DNA of 64,000 nucleotides, from positions 372,001 through 436,000 of the forward strand of contig CAWBVZ010000006.1 in NCBI GenBank assembly GCA_963792385.1, given 5' to 3'. Position numbers and translations under genes: made by a program. This document shows positions 43,164-54,950 of the stretch, in pieces (the first letter of the stretch is position 1; the number at the start of each line of letters is the position of its first letter). The notes under the pieces are model-generated. The model searched no databases, was not told where the DNA came from, and worked only from the letters and a program-made list of their open reading frames with translations. Origin of the DNA: DASSUW01 sp963792385. Lineage in GTDB: Bacteria > Actinomycetota > Thermoleophilia > Solirubrobacterales > Solirubrobacteraceae.

Positions 43164-44090
43164 ATGGCGCTCGGTTATGACGGCAAGCTCTACATCCTCG
43201 CGTTCGACCACCGAGGCTCGTTCCAGAAGAAGATGTTCGGCATCCAGGGCGAGCCGACGCCGGAGGAGACGACGACGATCACCGACGCCAAGCGGCTCGT
43301 CTTCGAGGGCATGGAAAAGGCGGTCGAGCGGGGCGTCGACGCGTCCGCGGCCGGCGTTCTCGTCGACGAGCAGTTCGGCGGCGACGTGCCGAAGCTCGCG
43401 CGCGAGCACGGTCTGGCACTCTCGATGCCGGTCGAGAAGTCCGGCCAGGACATGTTCGACTTCCAGTACGGCGCCGAGTTCGGCGACCACATCCTGAAGT
43501 TCGACCCCCAGTTCTCCAAGGTGCTCGTCCGCTACAACCCGGACGGCGACGCCGAGGCGAACCGGATCCAGCTCGACAAGCTCAAAGAGCTCGCCGACTG
43601 GCTCCATGAGAACGACCGCAAGTTCCTGTTCGAGCTGCTCGTGCCGGCCGAGGAGGCGCAGCTCGAGTCCGTCGGCGGCGATGCCGACCGCTACGACGCC
43701 GAGCTACGCCCGGAGCTGATGCGGCAGTCGATCGAGAACATCCAGAACCACGGGATCGAGGTCGACATCTGGAAGATCGAGGGCGTCGACCGCCAGGAAG
43801 ACGCACGCATGCTGATCGACCAGACGCGCAAGGGCGACGGGCGCGAGGGCGTCGTCTCCGTGCTGCTCGGCCGCGGCGCGAGCGACGAGAAGGTCGACCA
43901 CTGGCTGCAGCAGGCCGCGCCGGTAGAAGGCTTCGTCGGCTTCGCGATCGGCCGGTCGATCTGGTGGGACTCCCTGAAGGGCTTCCTCGACGGCAGCGTC
44001 GACCGCGAGACCGCGGCCACCCAGATCGCAGACAACTACCTGCGCTTCATAAAGGTGTACGACGACGCGGAGCAGAGCGCCCACGTCTGA
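43164..44090 (+). CDS. DUF2090 protein (IolC C-terminal-type aldolase fold)
   Basis: This 308-residue TIM-barrel protein matches the DUF2090 domain found at the C-terminus of some IolC fusions, where it is related to 2-deoxy-5-keto-gluconate-6-phosphate aldolases. Segments include LYILAFDHRGSFQKKMFG, ASAAGVLVDEQFGGDVPKLA, FDPQFSKVLVRYNPDGD, KFLFELLVPAEEAQLESVGG and IDIWKIEG-like DIWKIEGVDRQED. The ribosome binding site is AGGGGGG. No inositol genes surround it, so the substrate is likely another sugar acid phosphate. It stands alone. Confidence 0.87.
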   Translation: MALGYDGKLYILAFDHRGSFQKKMFGIQGEPTPEETTTITDAKRLVFEGMEKAVERGVDASAAGVLVDEQFGGDVPKLAREHGLALSMPVEKSGQDMFDFQYGAEFGDHILKFDPQFSKVLVRYNPDGDAEANRIQLDKLKELADWLHENDRKFLFELLVPAEEAQLESVGGDADRYDAELRPELMRQSIENIQNHGIEVDIWKIEGVDRQEDARMLIDQTRKGDGREGVVSVLLGRGASDEKVDHWLQQAAPVEGFVGFAIGRSIWWDSLKGFLDGSVDRETAATQIADNYLRFIKVYDDAEQSAHV

Positions 44091-44141
44091 ACGGGTCGAC
44101 CGCGCGGGCTAGAGGGCTCGTGGCGCTAATCTTGCGCTGGT

Positions 44142-44381
44142 ATGCGCATGCGCCAGAGCATCTCCGAGATCGAAGAGGCCTTCTTCGAGGAGATCGAGGA
44201 GGACCGGGAGCGGCGTGAGCGTCTGCGGCGCCACGCCGAGCAGCGCTCACGGCGCCGTCACGCCGACAAGACACACCGCAGCGGAACGCTGCGGTTCCTG
44301 CTCGTGCTGCTGATCCTCATCGCGACCGCGGTGGTCGTGACGATCGTGATGTTCAACACGCTCTACATCGTGATGCGCTAG
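44142..44381 (+). CDS. small membrane protein with charged N-terminal helix
   Basis: This 79-residue protein has a highly charged N-terminal helix (ISEIEEAFFEEIEEDRERRE, then RLRRHAEQRSRRRHADK) likely to form a coiled coil, and one C-terminal membrane span (FLLVLLILIATAVVVTIVMF). It is convergent with csrA with a 4-base overlap at the stops. It could be a membrane-tethered adaptor. No family is recognised. Confidence 0.65.
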   Translation: MRMRQSISEIEEAFFEEIEEDRERRERLRRHAEQRSRRRHADKTHRSGTLRFLLVLLILIATAVVVTIVMFNTLYIVMR

Positions 44382-44611
44382 GGCCGGCTACTTAGCCGCT
44401 TCAGCGCATCATCGACCTCAGCCCGAGCCGACGCCCCTGCGGCGACGTTCTCCTGCTGGATCTCGAGGTAGACCTCTTTACGGAACACGGGAATATCCCT
44501 GGGAGCTTGAATCCCAATGCGTACTTTTTCTCCCATGATCGAGAGCACCGAGACCTCGATGTCGTCTCCGATCATGATCGACTGGTTGGACTTGCGTGTC
44601 AGTACCAGCAT
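44378..44611 (-). CDS. csrA: carbon storage regulator CsrA
   Basis: This 77-residue CsrA/RsmA RNA-binding protein matches the family over its first 60 residues (MLVLTRKSNQSIMIGDDIEV, then GEKVRIGIQAPRDIPVFRKE), including the R44-type residue that contacts GGA loops. It binds GGA motifs near ribosome binding sites to control translation. The C-terminal 18 residues are an Ala/Arg-rich extension. The ribosome binding site GGGAGG precedes the ATG. No flagellar genes or fliW are in the window. Confidence 0.95.
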   Translation of the reverse strand: MLVLTRKSNQSIMIGDDIEVSVLSIMGEKVRIGIQAPRDIPVFRKEVYLEIQQENVAAGASARAEVDDALKRLSSRP

Positions 44612-44730
44612 GGCGCCGCCTCCCTGGCGTTTCTCAAGGCTCGGGCGAGGTTAGTGCTCATTCGGCGAATCTCCTATAGGGCCTTCACCCGAAGCCCCTG
44701 ACCCCTCTTGCGCTAGCCTACCGGCCTCTC

Positions 44731-45345
44731 ATGAGTCGCCGGTCCCTGCGTCCGCAGCTTAACCAGATCCGTGGGTGGGTGCGACAGGGTCGTACAGACG
44801 CCTGGATCGCGCACCAACTCGACGTCACCGTCCAGCAGATTCAAGCCTTTAAGCGCGAGCAAGAGCTCGAGGCCGACGGGGCTGAGCCGGGCGGCGCCGC
44901 CTTCGAGGAGGTCGACCTGCGCGCCGAGGACGACGCGGCGATCGCCGCCGAACTCGAGGAGGAGGCCAAGCGCAAGGCGGAGGAGGAGGCCGAGGAGGCC
45001 GCCCGCAAGGCCGCCGAGGAGGAGGAGGCAGCCGCCGCCAAGGAGGCCGCAGCCGCCGCCGGCGAGGACGGCGGCGAAGCCGAGTCCGAAGACGGGGAGA
45101 AGCCCAAGCGCGCCCGCCGCAGCCGCGGAGGCCGCACGCGCCGCCGCACGGGCGCCCCGCGCCCGCTCGAGGGCACGTTCGACCACGGCGAAGAGGGCTA
45201 TGGGCTGTGGCTCGACCCGGCCGTGCAGGACGATCCGGTCTACGCCGAGCACTGGGCGGGCCACCGGCCCGTCGAGATCACGATCGACGAGGACCAGATC
45301 GTGATTCGCCGTGCCGGCGGGAGCGACGACGACGACGAGGACTGA
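44731..45345 (+). CDS. HTH plus charged coiled-coil hypothetical protein
   Basis: This protein has 204 residues. The N-terminal 40 residues resemble a small helix-turn-helix (LNQIRGWVRQGRTDAWIAHQ, LDVTVQQIQAFKREQEL). The middle is a long Glu/Ala/Lys helix (about 60-115) with heptad-like repeats. A basic Arg/Gly patch (RSRGGRTRRRTG) follows, and then a compact acidic C-terminal domain (GYGLWLDPAVQDDPVYAEHW). The layout suggests a nucleic-acid- or nucleoid-associated protein. I do not know a characterised homolog; it may be lineage-specific. Confidence 0.7.
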   Translation: MSRRSLRPQLNQIRGWVRQGRTDAWIAHQLDVTVQQIQAFKREQELEADGAEPGGAAFEEVDLRAEDDAAIAAELEEEAKRKAEEEAEEAARKAAEEEEAAAAKEAAAAAGEDGGEAESEDGEKPKRARRSRGGRTRRRTGAPRPLEGTFDHGEEGYGLWLDPAVQDDPVYAEHWAGHRPVEITIDEDQIVIRRAGGSDDDDED

Positions 45346-46099
45346 GGGCGCCGGCCGCGCCCGGGCGATCGCCTGGCGCCGCGGCCAGCACGCCGGGCTC
45401 TGCGACGTCATCGAGCCCTGGCAGTACGGCACCGCCGTCCGCTGCACGCGGCTGCCGACCTTCTGGAACTACAACAGCCTGCGCGTAGAGGGGCCTGACC
45501 CGGGCGTCACGGCCGACGCGCTCGTCGGCGCCGCCGACATCCTGCAGGGCGACCTCGCGCACCGTCAGATCGAGTTCGAGGACGAGATCGCCGGCGAGCG
45601 CCTGCGCCCCGGCTTCGACGCGCTCGGCTGGGCGACCGAGCGGCTGGCGTGGATGCTGCTCGACGGCCCGCCTCCGGCGGGACCCGACTTCGAGGAGGTG
45701 CCGTTCGCCGCGACGGCGTCGCTGCGGATCGAGTGGGCGCGCTCGGGCCCGGGGGCGCCGGACGAGGTCGCAGCGCGCGGCTTCGCCGACCACGAGGACT
45801 CGGTGGCCACGCTGCGCGGCACGCGTGCGCTGGTGGCACGCGACGCCGCAGGCGCCCCGGCGGGCTTCGTGAGCTTCGGGACGCAGGGCGACGACGCCGA
45901 GGTCGAACAGGTCTACGTCTCCCCCACCCAGCGCGACCGCGGCATGGGCGGAGGGCTGGTAGCGGCGGCCGCCCGCACGGCCGCCGGGACCGCAACGTTC
46001 ATTATTGCCGACGACGAGGGCGATTCAAAGCGCCTCTACGAGCGCCTCGGGTTTGCGACCGTGTGGATCCAGCACGTATTCACGCGCCGGCCGCGCTAA
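45311..46099 (+). CDS. GNAT-family acetyltransferase (two-domain)
   Basis: This protein has 262 residues. The N-terminal half is divergent; the C-terminal half is a GNAT fold with AGFVSFGTQGDDAEVEQVYV and the acetyl-CoA loop SPTQRDRGMGGGLVAAA, then RLYERLGFATVW. The start GTG at 45311 overlaps the previous gene by 35 bases, since no other start is in frame close by. The acceptor substrate is unknown. The overlap suggests co-transcription with the coiled-coil protein. Confidence 0.82.
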   Translation: MPAGATTTTRTEGAGRARAIAWRRGQHAGLCDVIEPWQYGTAVRCTRLPTFWNYNSLRVEGPDPGVTADALVGAADILQGDLAHRQIEFEDEIAGERLRPGFDALGWATERLAWMLLDGPPPAGPDFEEVPFAATASLRIEWARSGPGAPDEVAARGFADHEDSVATLRGTRALVARDAAGAPAGFVSFGTQGDDAEVEQVYVSPTQRDRGMGGGLVAAAARTAAGTATFIIADDEGDSKRLYERLGFATVWIQHVFTRRPR

Positions 46100-46419
46100 C
46101 TCGTAGGGAGCCGCCGGCCGCCCGCGTAGTCGGTCGCGCCGCGCAGGTAGCGGCCGAAGGCCGCGTCGGCGACCGTGCGGACGTCCCACGCGTACGGGTC
46201 CTCGGGCGCGACGGCCACGGCGAGATCGGCGGTCCAACCCGTGCCCTGGTCGTAGAGGTCCACCAGCTCCGCCGACGTGTAGGCGCTGCCGAGGCGGCGA
46301 CGTAGCTCAGCTTCGATCGCGCCGGTCACCCGCTCGAGCATGCGGATCTCGTCGGGCGGGGCCTCGGCTAGCCGGCGCAGACCGTCCTGCCACTGGGCGA
46401 GCGCGTTCTCGTACGACAC
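46096..46419 (-). CDS. conserved hypothetical helical protein
   Basis: This 107-residue protein starts at GTG 46419 (SYENALAQWQDGLRRLAEAP) and contains VTGAIEAELRRRLGSAYTSA, ELVDLYDQGTGWTADLAVAV and PYAWDVRTVADAAFGRYLRG. It is predicted helical with no signal peptide. It lies 10 bp upstream of neither ftsB nor eno but directly after ftsB on the same strand, so it belongs to the end of the housekeeping operon. The function is unknown. Confidence 0.7.
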   Translation of the reverse strand: MSYENALAQWQDGLRRLAEAPPDEIRMLERVTGAIEAELRRRLGSAYTSAELVDLYDQGTGWTADLAVAVAPEDPYAWDVRTVADAAFGRYLRGATDYAGGRRLPTS

Positions 46420-46429
46420 CTATTTCAGG

Positions 46430-46723
46430 CTAGCGGCGTGGCAATCCTTCGATCACGTAGGACTTCTCGCCGGCCTTGACCATGCCCAGTCGGCGTGCCT
46501 CGCGTTCGAGCGCGGCCGGGTCGCGGAGATCGCGCCGGCGCTCGCGCAGGCGCTGGTTCTCGGCCTTCAGGGCGGCGACGTCCGCGCGCTTGCGACCGGC
46601 CTCCTTGTAGGTCGACACCCACGTCGCCGCGGGGCCGACGTAGAGGTAGAGAACGAAGCCGAGGACGACGATCAGGGCCCAACGGCCCAGGCGGTCCCAG
46701 CGAATCCGGGTACGGCGCTCCAT
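46430..46723 (-). CDS. ftsB: FtsB/DivIC-family septum formation initiator
   Basis: This 97-residue protein has a short basic cytoplasmic tail, one membrane span (ALIVVLGFVLYLYVGPAATW) and a coiled coil (RADVAALKAENQRLRERRRD), ending with REARRLGMVKAGEKSYVIEG, the family's signature. FtsB and FtsL with FtsQ activate septal wall synthesis. It lies downstream of eno, as in many actinobacteria. Confidence 0.9.
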   Translation of the reverse strand: MERRTRIRWDRLGRWALIVVLGFVLYLYVGPAATWVSTYKEAGRKRADVAALKAENQRLRERRRDLRDPAALEREARRLGMVKAGEKSYVIEGLPRR

Positions 46724-46775
46724 GCCTTGGGCCTTCGTTCGACATTCGAAGGCCCCTCCCTTTGAAAGAGATCCT

Positions 46776-48052
46776 TCAGGCGCGGAACACTGACCTGCCG
46801 GGATATTCGGCGTCAGCGCCGAGCGCCTCCTCGATCCGCAGCAGCTGGTTGTACTTCGCGACGCGGTCCGAGCGCGAGGGCGCGCCCGTCTTGATCTGGC
46901 CGCAGCCGGTCGCCACCGCGAGGTCGGCGATCGTCGTGTCCTCGGTCTCGCCCGACCGGTGCGACATCACCGCCGTGTAGCCGGCCGCGCGCGCCATGTC
47001 GATCGCTGCGAGCGTCTCGGTCAGCGTGCCGATCTGGTTGACCTTGATCAGGATCGAGTTCGCCACGCCGGTGTCGATGCCGCGCTTCAGCCGCTCCGTG
47101 TTGGTGACGAACAGGTCGTCGCCGACGAGCTGGACGCGGTCGCCGATGCGGTCGGTGAGCGCCTTCCAGCCGTCCCAGTCCTCCTCGTCCATCCCGTCCT
47201 CGATCGAGAGGATCGGGTAGCGCTCGGCGAGGTCGGCCCAGTAGGCGGCGAGCTCGTCGGAGGCCAGCGTGCGCCCCTCGTGCGTGAGCTCGTAGCTGCC
47301 GCCGGAGAAGATCTCGCTGGTGGCCGGGTCGAGCGCGATCGCCACGTCGTCGCCTGGCCGGTGGCCGGCCGCCTCGATGCCCTCGATCAGCGCCTGCAGC
47401 GCCGCCTCGTTGGACTCGAGGTCGGGCGCGAACCCGCCCTCGTCGCCGACCGCGGTGTTCAGGCCGCGCGCCTTCAGCGTCTTCTTCAGCGCGTGGAACA
47501 CCTCGGCGCCGAGCTGGAGCGCCTCGGCGAACGAGGAGGCGCCGACGGGGACGACCATGAACTCCTGGAAGTCGACCGAGTTGTCGGCGTGGGCGCCGCC
47601 GTTGAGCACGTTCATCATCGGGACCGGCAGCACGCGCGCGGACTCGCCGCCCAGGTAGCGCCACAGCGGCTGGCCCTCCTCGGCGGCGGCAGCGCGCGCG
47701 GCGGCGAGCGAGACGCCGAGGATCGCGTTCGCGCCGAGGCGCGACTTGTTCGGCGTGCCGTCGAGGTCGATCAGCGCGCGATCGAGGCCCGACTGGTCGA
47801 GCGCGTCGGTGCCGTGCGATCGCCTCGGCGATCTCGCCGTTCACGTTCGCCGACCGCCTGTGTGACGCCCTTGCCGCCCCACGCCTCGCCGCCGTCGCGC
47901 AGCTCCGTCGCCTCGAACTCGCCGGTCGACGCACCGGAGGGGACCGCGGCGCGGCCGGCCGCGCCCGAGCGCAGCGCGAGCTCGACCTCGACCGTGGGAT
48001 TGCCACGCGAGTCGAGGATCTGGCGGGCGTGGACGGTTTCGATCTGGCTCAA
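46776..48052 (-). CDS. eno: enolase (two apparent single-base insertions)
   Basis: Enolase converts 2-phosphoglycerate to phosphoenolpyruvate. The N-terminal part (SQIETVHARQILDSRGNPTV, VPSGASTGEFEATELRDGG) is in one frame, NVNGEIAEAI in a second, and the rest (NVLNGGAHADNSVDFQEFM, AVGDEGGFAPDLESNEAALQ, SHRSGETEDTTIADLAVATG) in a third. Removing one base near 47850 and one near 47817 gives a normal 420-425-residue enzyme. Start TTG 48052 follows GAGGAG and overlaps the mazG stop. Because enolase is expected to be essential, sequence error is more likely than loss. Confidence 0.9.
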
Positions 48053-48831
48053 GTCTGCTCCTCGTTCAGGCGCGCTCGCGCGTAGTAGGCGAGCTGGGCG
48101 TCGGGTTCCAGATCCTGCCAATCGGCGCCGTCGCCTGCGGCGAGGTCGGACGCCCCCTGCACGCGCCCGCGGAACCGCTCGGCGGCGGCCCGCAGCGCGA
48201 GCTCGGGATCGACCTTGAGCTTGCGCGCGACGTTGACGGCGGCGAAGAGCACGTCGCCGACCTCGTGGAAGGCCGCCTCGCGGTCCCCCTCCGCCGCACG
48301 CAGCTCCTCCAGCTCGCCCTCGACCGTCTCGTAGGGGACGTGCGGGAAGTCAAAGCCGCTGGTCGCCGCCCGCCGCTGCACCTTGCGCGCGTACAGCGGT
48401 CCGGGCAGGTTCTCCGGCACCTCGCCGAAGATGCCCGGCTCGCGCCCCGGCTCGGTCGCCTTGATCTGGTCCCAGTTGCGCAGCACCTCGCCGGCCGTCT
48501 CGGCCTCCACCTCGCCGAAGACATGCGGGTGCCGGCGGATCAGCTTCTGGCGCGTGTGCTCCGCGACCTCGGCGAGCGAGCCGGCGCCGCGCTCCTCCAG
48601 CAGCAGCGACAGGAAGTGCACCTGGAAGAGGACGTCGCCGAGCTCGTCGAGCAGCTTCGCGTCGTCGCCGCTGTGAGCGGCCGCCGCCAGCTCGTACGCC
48701 TCCTCGACCGTGTGCGGGACGATCGAGCGCTCGTCCTGCTCGCGGTCCCACGGGCATTCGCGCCGCAACCGGCGCGTTAACGCGTCGAGGCGCCGAAGCG
48801 CCTCGACGTTCTCATCGCTGTTCGGCGCCAC
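48049..48831 (-). CDS. mazG: MazG nucleotide pyrophosphohydrolase
   Basis: This 260-residue protein has two MazG-like alpha-helical NTP pyrophosphohydrolase units. The first holds CPWDREQDERSIVPHTVEEA, the E-E-x-x-E/E-x-x-D metal motif DELGDVLFQVHFL and RRHPHVFG; the second holds EVGDVLFAAVNVARKL. It hydrolyses noncanonical or excess nucleoside triphosphates to monophosphates. The GTG start follows the upstream stop directly (TAGGTG), and the gene is coupled to eno downstream. Confidence 0.93.
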   Translation of the reverse strand: MAPNSDENVEALRRLDALTRRLRRECPWDREQDERSIVPHTVEEAYELAAAAHSGDDAKLLDELGDVLFQVHFLSLLLEERGAGSLAEVAEHTRQKLIRRHPHVFGEVEAETAGEVLRNWDQIKATEPGREPGIFGEVPENLPGPLYARKVQRRAATSGFDFPHVPYETVEGELEELRAAEGDREAAFHEVGDVLFAAVNVARKLKVDPELALRAAAERFRGRVQGASDLAAGDGADWQDLEPDAQLAYYARARLNEEQT

Positions 48832-49986
48832 CTACGGCGTCGCGGCCGGCGGCTGGGACGGATCGGTCCCCTCCGCTGGCGGCGGCGTCGGCGTCGCCTT
48901 CTCCTTCGGTGCGTTGCTGCACTGCTGCGTCACGAAGCCTTCCTTGCACTCCGTGCGCTCCTTCCACTTCTTCGAGAAGTCCTTGACGAACTTGTCGAGC
49001 GCCTTCTGCTGGTTCTGCGACTGCAGCGTCTGGCGGATCGTCTCCTTCGCCTGCTCGAGCGTCTGCTGAGACGCGGCCTGGACCTTGTCGACCTCGAACA
49101 CGTACCAGCCGAACTGCGTCTTGACGGGCCCGACCACCTTGCCCTTGCTCGCGTCGAAGACGGCCTTGTCGAGCGACTTCTCGAGCGTGCCCTGAGCCTG
49201 CGCGGGCAGCTGGCCGCCCTGCGCCTTGGAGGCCTCGTCGATCGAGTACTTCTTCGCGACGGACTTCCACGACTCGCCGCTCGCGAGCGCCGCCTTGGCC
49301 TCTTCCGCCTTCGCCTCGCTCTTGGTCAGGGCGATCCGCAGGTCGCGCCGCTCCGGCTGGGCGAAGCGCTCCTTGTTCTTGTCGTAGAACTCCTGGATCT
49401 GGGCGTCGGAGACCTTGTCCTTGCCCTTGACGATCTTCTCGCGAATCTTGTTGGACAGCAGGTCGAGCTTGACGCGCTGCATGATGTCCTGCTCGGTCTG
49501 GCCGTAGTCCTTGAGGAACTTCTTGTAGTCGGCTTCCTTCGGGAAGCTCTGCTTCTTCTGATCCGCGAAGGACTTCTTGACCTCGGCATCGCTGACCTTG
49601 ATGCCCATCTCCTCGGCCTCGCCCTGGATCCACTGGAACGACGTCAGCAGCTGGATGACCTGGTCGCGCAGCGCCTCGTACTCCTGCTTGCACTGGGACT
49701 TCAGCTGGTCGTCGGTCGTCTTGGGCTGACCCTCGGCGGGCTTCGGCGCGGTCTTCCGCTTGGCGGCGACGCACTTCTCGTAGTCCGGCGGGTCTGGAAT
49801 CGTTGCGCCCTTCGTGCCACTGGACTTCGATGCAACCTCCATCCAGTGCTGGAACGAATCCTTCTCGATCGCCGTTCCGTCTACTTCAGCAACGGCGTTT
49901 CCTGGTACGCCTCCGCAGCCGGCAACAACCGCGACGGTCGCGGCGAGGGCGCACAGGGCGATGACAAGTCGAACTGCCTTCATCAT
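48832..49986 (-). CDS. PpiC/SurA-type peptidyl-prolyl isomerase lipoprotein
   Basis: This 384-residue exported foldase has a lipobox signal (VIALCALAATVAVVAGC), an N-terminal chaperone helical region rich in Lys, and a parvulin domain (about 205-300: RRDLRIALTKSEAKAEEAKA, SIDEASKAQGGQLPAQAQGT, GPVKTQFGWYVFEVDKVQAA). A Pro/Thr tail ends the protein. It assists folding of exported proteins, like PrsA. It is the gene between mfd and mazG, a conserved order in many actinobacteria. Confidence 0.92.
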   Translation of the reverse strand: MMKAVRLVIALCALAATVAVVAGCGGVPGNAVAEVDGTAIEKDSFQHWMEVASKSSGTKGATIPDPPDYEKCVAAKRKTAPKPAEGQPKTTDDQLKSQCKQEYEALRDQVIQLLTSFQWIQGEAEEMGIKVSDAEVKKSFADQKKQSFPKEADYKKFLKDYGQTEQDIMQRVKLDLLSNKIREKIVKGKDKVSDAQIQEFYDKNKERFAQPERRDLRIALTKSEAKAEEAKAALASGESWKSVAKKYSIDEASKAQGGQLPAQAQGTLEKSLDKAVFDASKGKVVGPVKTQFGWYVFEVDKVQAASQQTLEQAKETIRQTLQSQNQQKALDKFVKDFSKKWKERTECKEGFVTQQCSNAPKEKATPTPPPAEGTDPSQPPAATP

Positions 49987-50121
49987 GAGAACCTAAGGGG
50001 AGGGGGGACGGTTACGGGAACAGTCGCGCGCGTCGTGCGCAGGCAACTGGGCTTAGAGCCCTCCTCGGCTGAGGCATGGTAGCGGCCTTTTTCCGGCTTC
50101 CCCCCAGCGTTCAGCGAGTCT

Positions 50122-53453
<3,332 letters not shown>

Positions 53454-53510
53454 GGGGAGCGCGCATGCCAAACGCCGCGCCAAGGCGCGGTGGGCAGTGC
53501 AGCACTGAGT

Positions 53511-54263
53511 CTACGACCGAGCCCGCGCGAGGATGTTGAGCCGCACGTAGTCCGCGACCGGCTCGTCCAGCTCGGCGATCACAGCGTCCACGAACGGCGC
53601 GCGCAGCGCCGGCTCGAGGCGCTCGGTGTGCGAGCCGAGCGCGACGGTGCCGAGGTACTCGTGCGGGTCGTCGGGCGCGACGCGGACGCCGTACGACCAC
53701 GTCCACACGTCGACCCAGCCGAGCCGCCGCAGCCGCTCCTCGGTCTCGGCCGGCGAGGCGAAGTTCCACGGGCCGGGCCACCCTGCCAGCGCGGGCGCGA
53801 ACGGCTCGCGCTCGCCGACCCGGCGGGCCGCGGCGTCGAGCGCGGCGACGTTGCCGGCGCCGCCGCACTGGGCGACCAGCCGGCCGCCGGGCACGAGCAC
53901 GCCGAGCAGCCGCGCGAACAACCGCTCGTGGTCGGCGATCCAGTGGAAGGTCGCGGTCGAGAGGATCGCGTCGACCGGCCGTTCGAGCTCGAGCTCCACC
54001 AGGTCGGCGACGCGCACGTCAACGCTGTCTCCGAGCCGCTCGCGCGCCTGCTCGACCATCGCCGGCGAGCCGTCGACGGCCACGACCTCACCGCGCGGCA
54101 GGCGCTCCACCAGCGCCGCCGTCACGCGCCCGGTGCCGCAGCCGGCGTCGAGCACCCGCTCGTCGCCGCGCAGATCCAGCCGGTCGAGCACATCGCGCCC
54201 CATCGCCTCGAGCGGCGCCGACACCCGCTCATACGAGGTCGCATTCCAGTCGCGCGGCGGCAT
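53511..54263 (-). CDS. class I SAM-dependent methyltransferase (trans-aconitate methyltransferase-like)
   Basis: This 250-residue Rossmann methyltransferase has motif I VLDAGCGTGRVTAALVERLP, motif II VVAVDGSPAMVEQARERL, and a later ILSTATFHWIADHERLFARL segment like trans-aconitate 2-methyltransferase. It has the start DWNATSYERVSAPLEAMGRD, which fits that family. The substrate is an unidentified small carboxylate. Between it and pth is the tandem palindromic repeat array. Confidence 0.88.
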   Translation of the reverse strand: MPPRDWNATSYERVSAPLEAMGRDVLDRLDLRGDERVLDAGCGTGRVTAALVERLPRGEVVAVDGSPAMVEQARERLGDSVDVRVADLVELELERPVDAILSTATFHWIADHERLFARLLGVLVPGGRLVAQCGGAGNVAALDAAARRVGEREPFAPALAGWPGPWNFASPAETEERLRRLGWVDVWTWSYGVRVAPDDPHEYLGTVALGSHTERLEPALRAPFVDAVIAELDEPVADYVRLNILARARS

Positions 54264-54285
54264 ACATCCGTACGTTATCGCGAAC

Positions 54286-54389
54286 GGGGTCAGACCCCTG
54301 TTAGAGCGCCCTACGGGGGTCAGACCCCTGTTAGGGCGCCCTACGGGGGGTCAGACCCCTGTTAGGGCGCCCTACGAGGGGTCTGACCC
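54286..54389. repeat. tandem array of 30-bp palindromic units
   Basis: Three near-identical copies (54286-54315, 54316-54345, 54347-54376) follow GGGGTCAGACCCCTGTTAGG and then GCGCCCTACG. Each unit contains two palindromes, GGGGTCAGACCCC (with central A) and TAGGGCGCCCTA. A fourth partial GGGGTCTGACCC follows in inverted sense at 54378-54389. Copy 1 differs at one base (TTAGAGC). The units resemble REP/RAYT-type GGGGTC..GACCCC motifs known from many bacteria. The last copies extend into the 3' end of pth. Confidence 0.85.
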
Positions 54390-54950
54390 GCCGAGCACGA
54401 GTCGCTCGGTCTCGTCGCGCGCACGCTCGACGAGCTCGGCGACCTCGGCAGCGGGCTGGCGCCACTTGCCGAGCACGTGGGCGCTGACCAGCTCGGGATC
54501 GGTCGTGTCGGGCCGGCCGACCCCGACGCGGACGCGATGGAAGTCCGGCGAGCCGAGGTCGCGGCGGAGCGATTTGAGGCCGTTGTGGCCGGCCAGGCCA
54601 CCACCGAGCCGGACGCGGATGTCGCCGAACGGCAGGTCGATCTCGTCGTGCACGACGACGATCCGGTCGAGGTCGAGCTTGTAGGCGCCGCGTGCGGGGC
54701 CGACCGAGCCGCCGGACTCGTTCATGAAGGTCTGCGGCCGCAGCACGGCGACGCGCGGGCCGCCCGGGCCGGTCCGGCCCTCGGAGAGCAGGCCCGCGAA
54801 CTTCTTCTTCGGCTTCGGCAGATCCCAGCGCTCGGCCAGCGCCTCGGCCACGCGGAACCCGACGTTATGCGGGCTGTCGGCGTAGCCCGGGCCCGGGTTG
54901 CCGAGCCCGACGATCAGCCAGTCGACCGGTGTGGAGGTGAAGAACTTCAG
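54372..54950 (-). CDS. pth: peptidyl-tRNA hydrolase
   Basis: This enzyme releases peptides from stray peptidyl-tRNA. The 192-residue frame from CTG 54950 holds DWLIVGLGNPGPGYADSPHN, VGFRVAEALAERW, RPQTFMNESGGSV, VVHDEIDLPFGDIRVRLGGG and AGHNGLKSLRRDLGSPDFHR, with the catalytic His in SPHNVGF and Asp in VHDEID. The CTG overlaps the rplY stop (CTGA); no ATG, GTG or TTG gives a full-length N-terminus. The last six codons (GGSDPS and stop) are made from the tandem palindromic repeat, so the natural C-terminus has been replaced. Confidence 0.9.
   Translation of the reverse strand: MKFFTSTPVDWLIVGLGNPGPGYADSPHNVGFRVAEALAERWDLPKPKKKFAGLLSEGRTGPGGPRVAVLRPQTFMNESGGSVGPARGAYKLDLDRIVVVHDEIDLPFGDIRVRLGGGLAGHNGLKSLRRDLGSPDFHRVRVGVGRPDTTDPELVSAHVLGKWRQPAAEVAELVERARDETERLVLGGSDPS

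Noticed and set aside
44960..45060. GAGGAGG-rich low-complexity tract
   Set aside because: It encodes the Glu/Ala/Lys helix of the HTH coiled-coil protein and keeps the frame.
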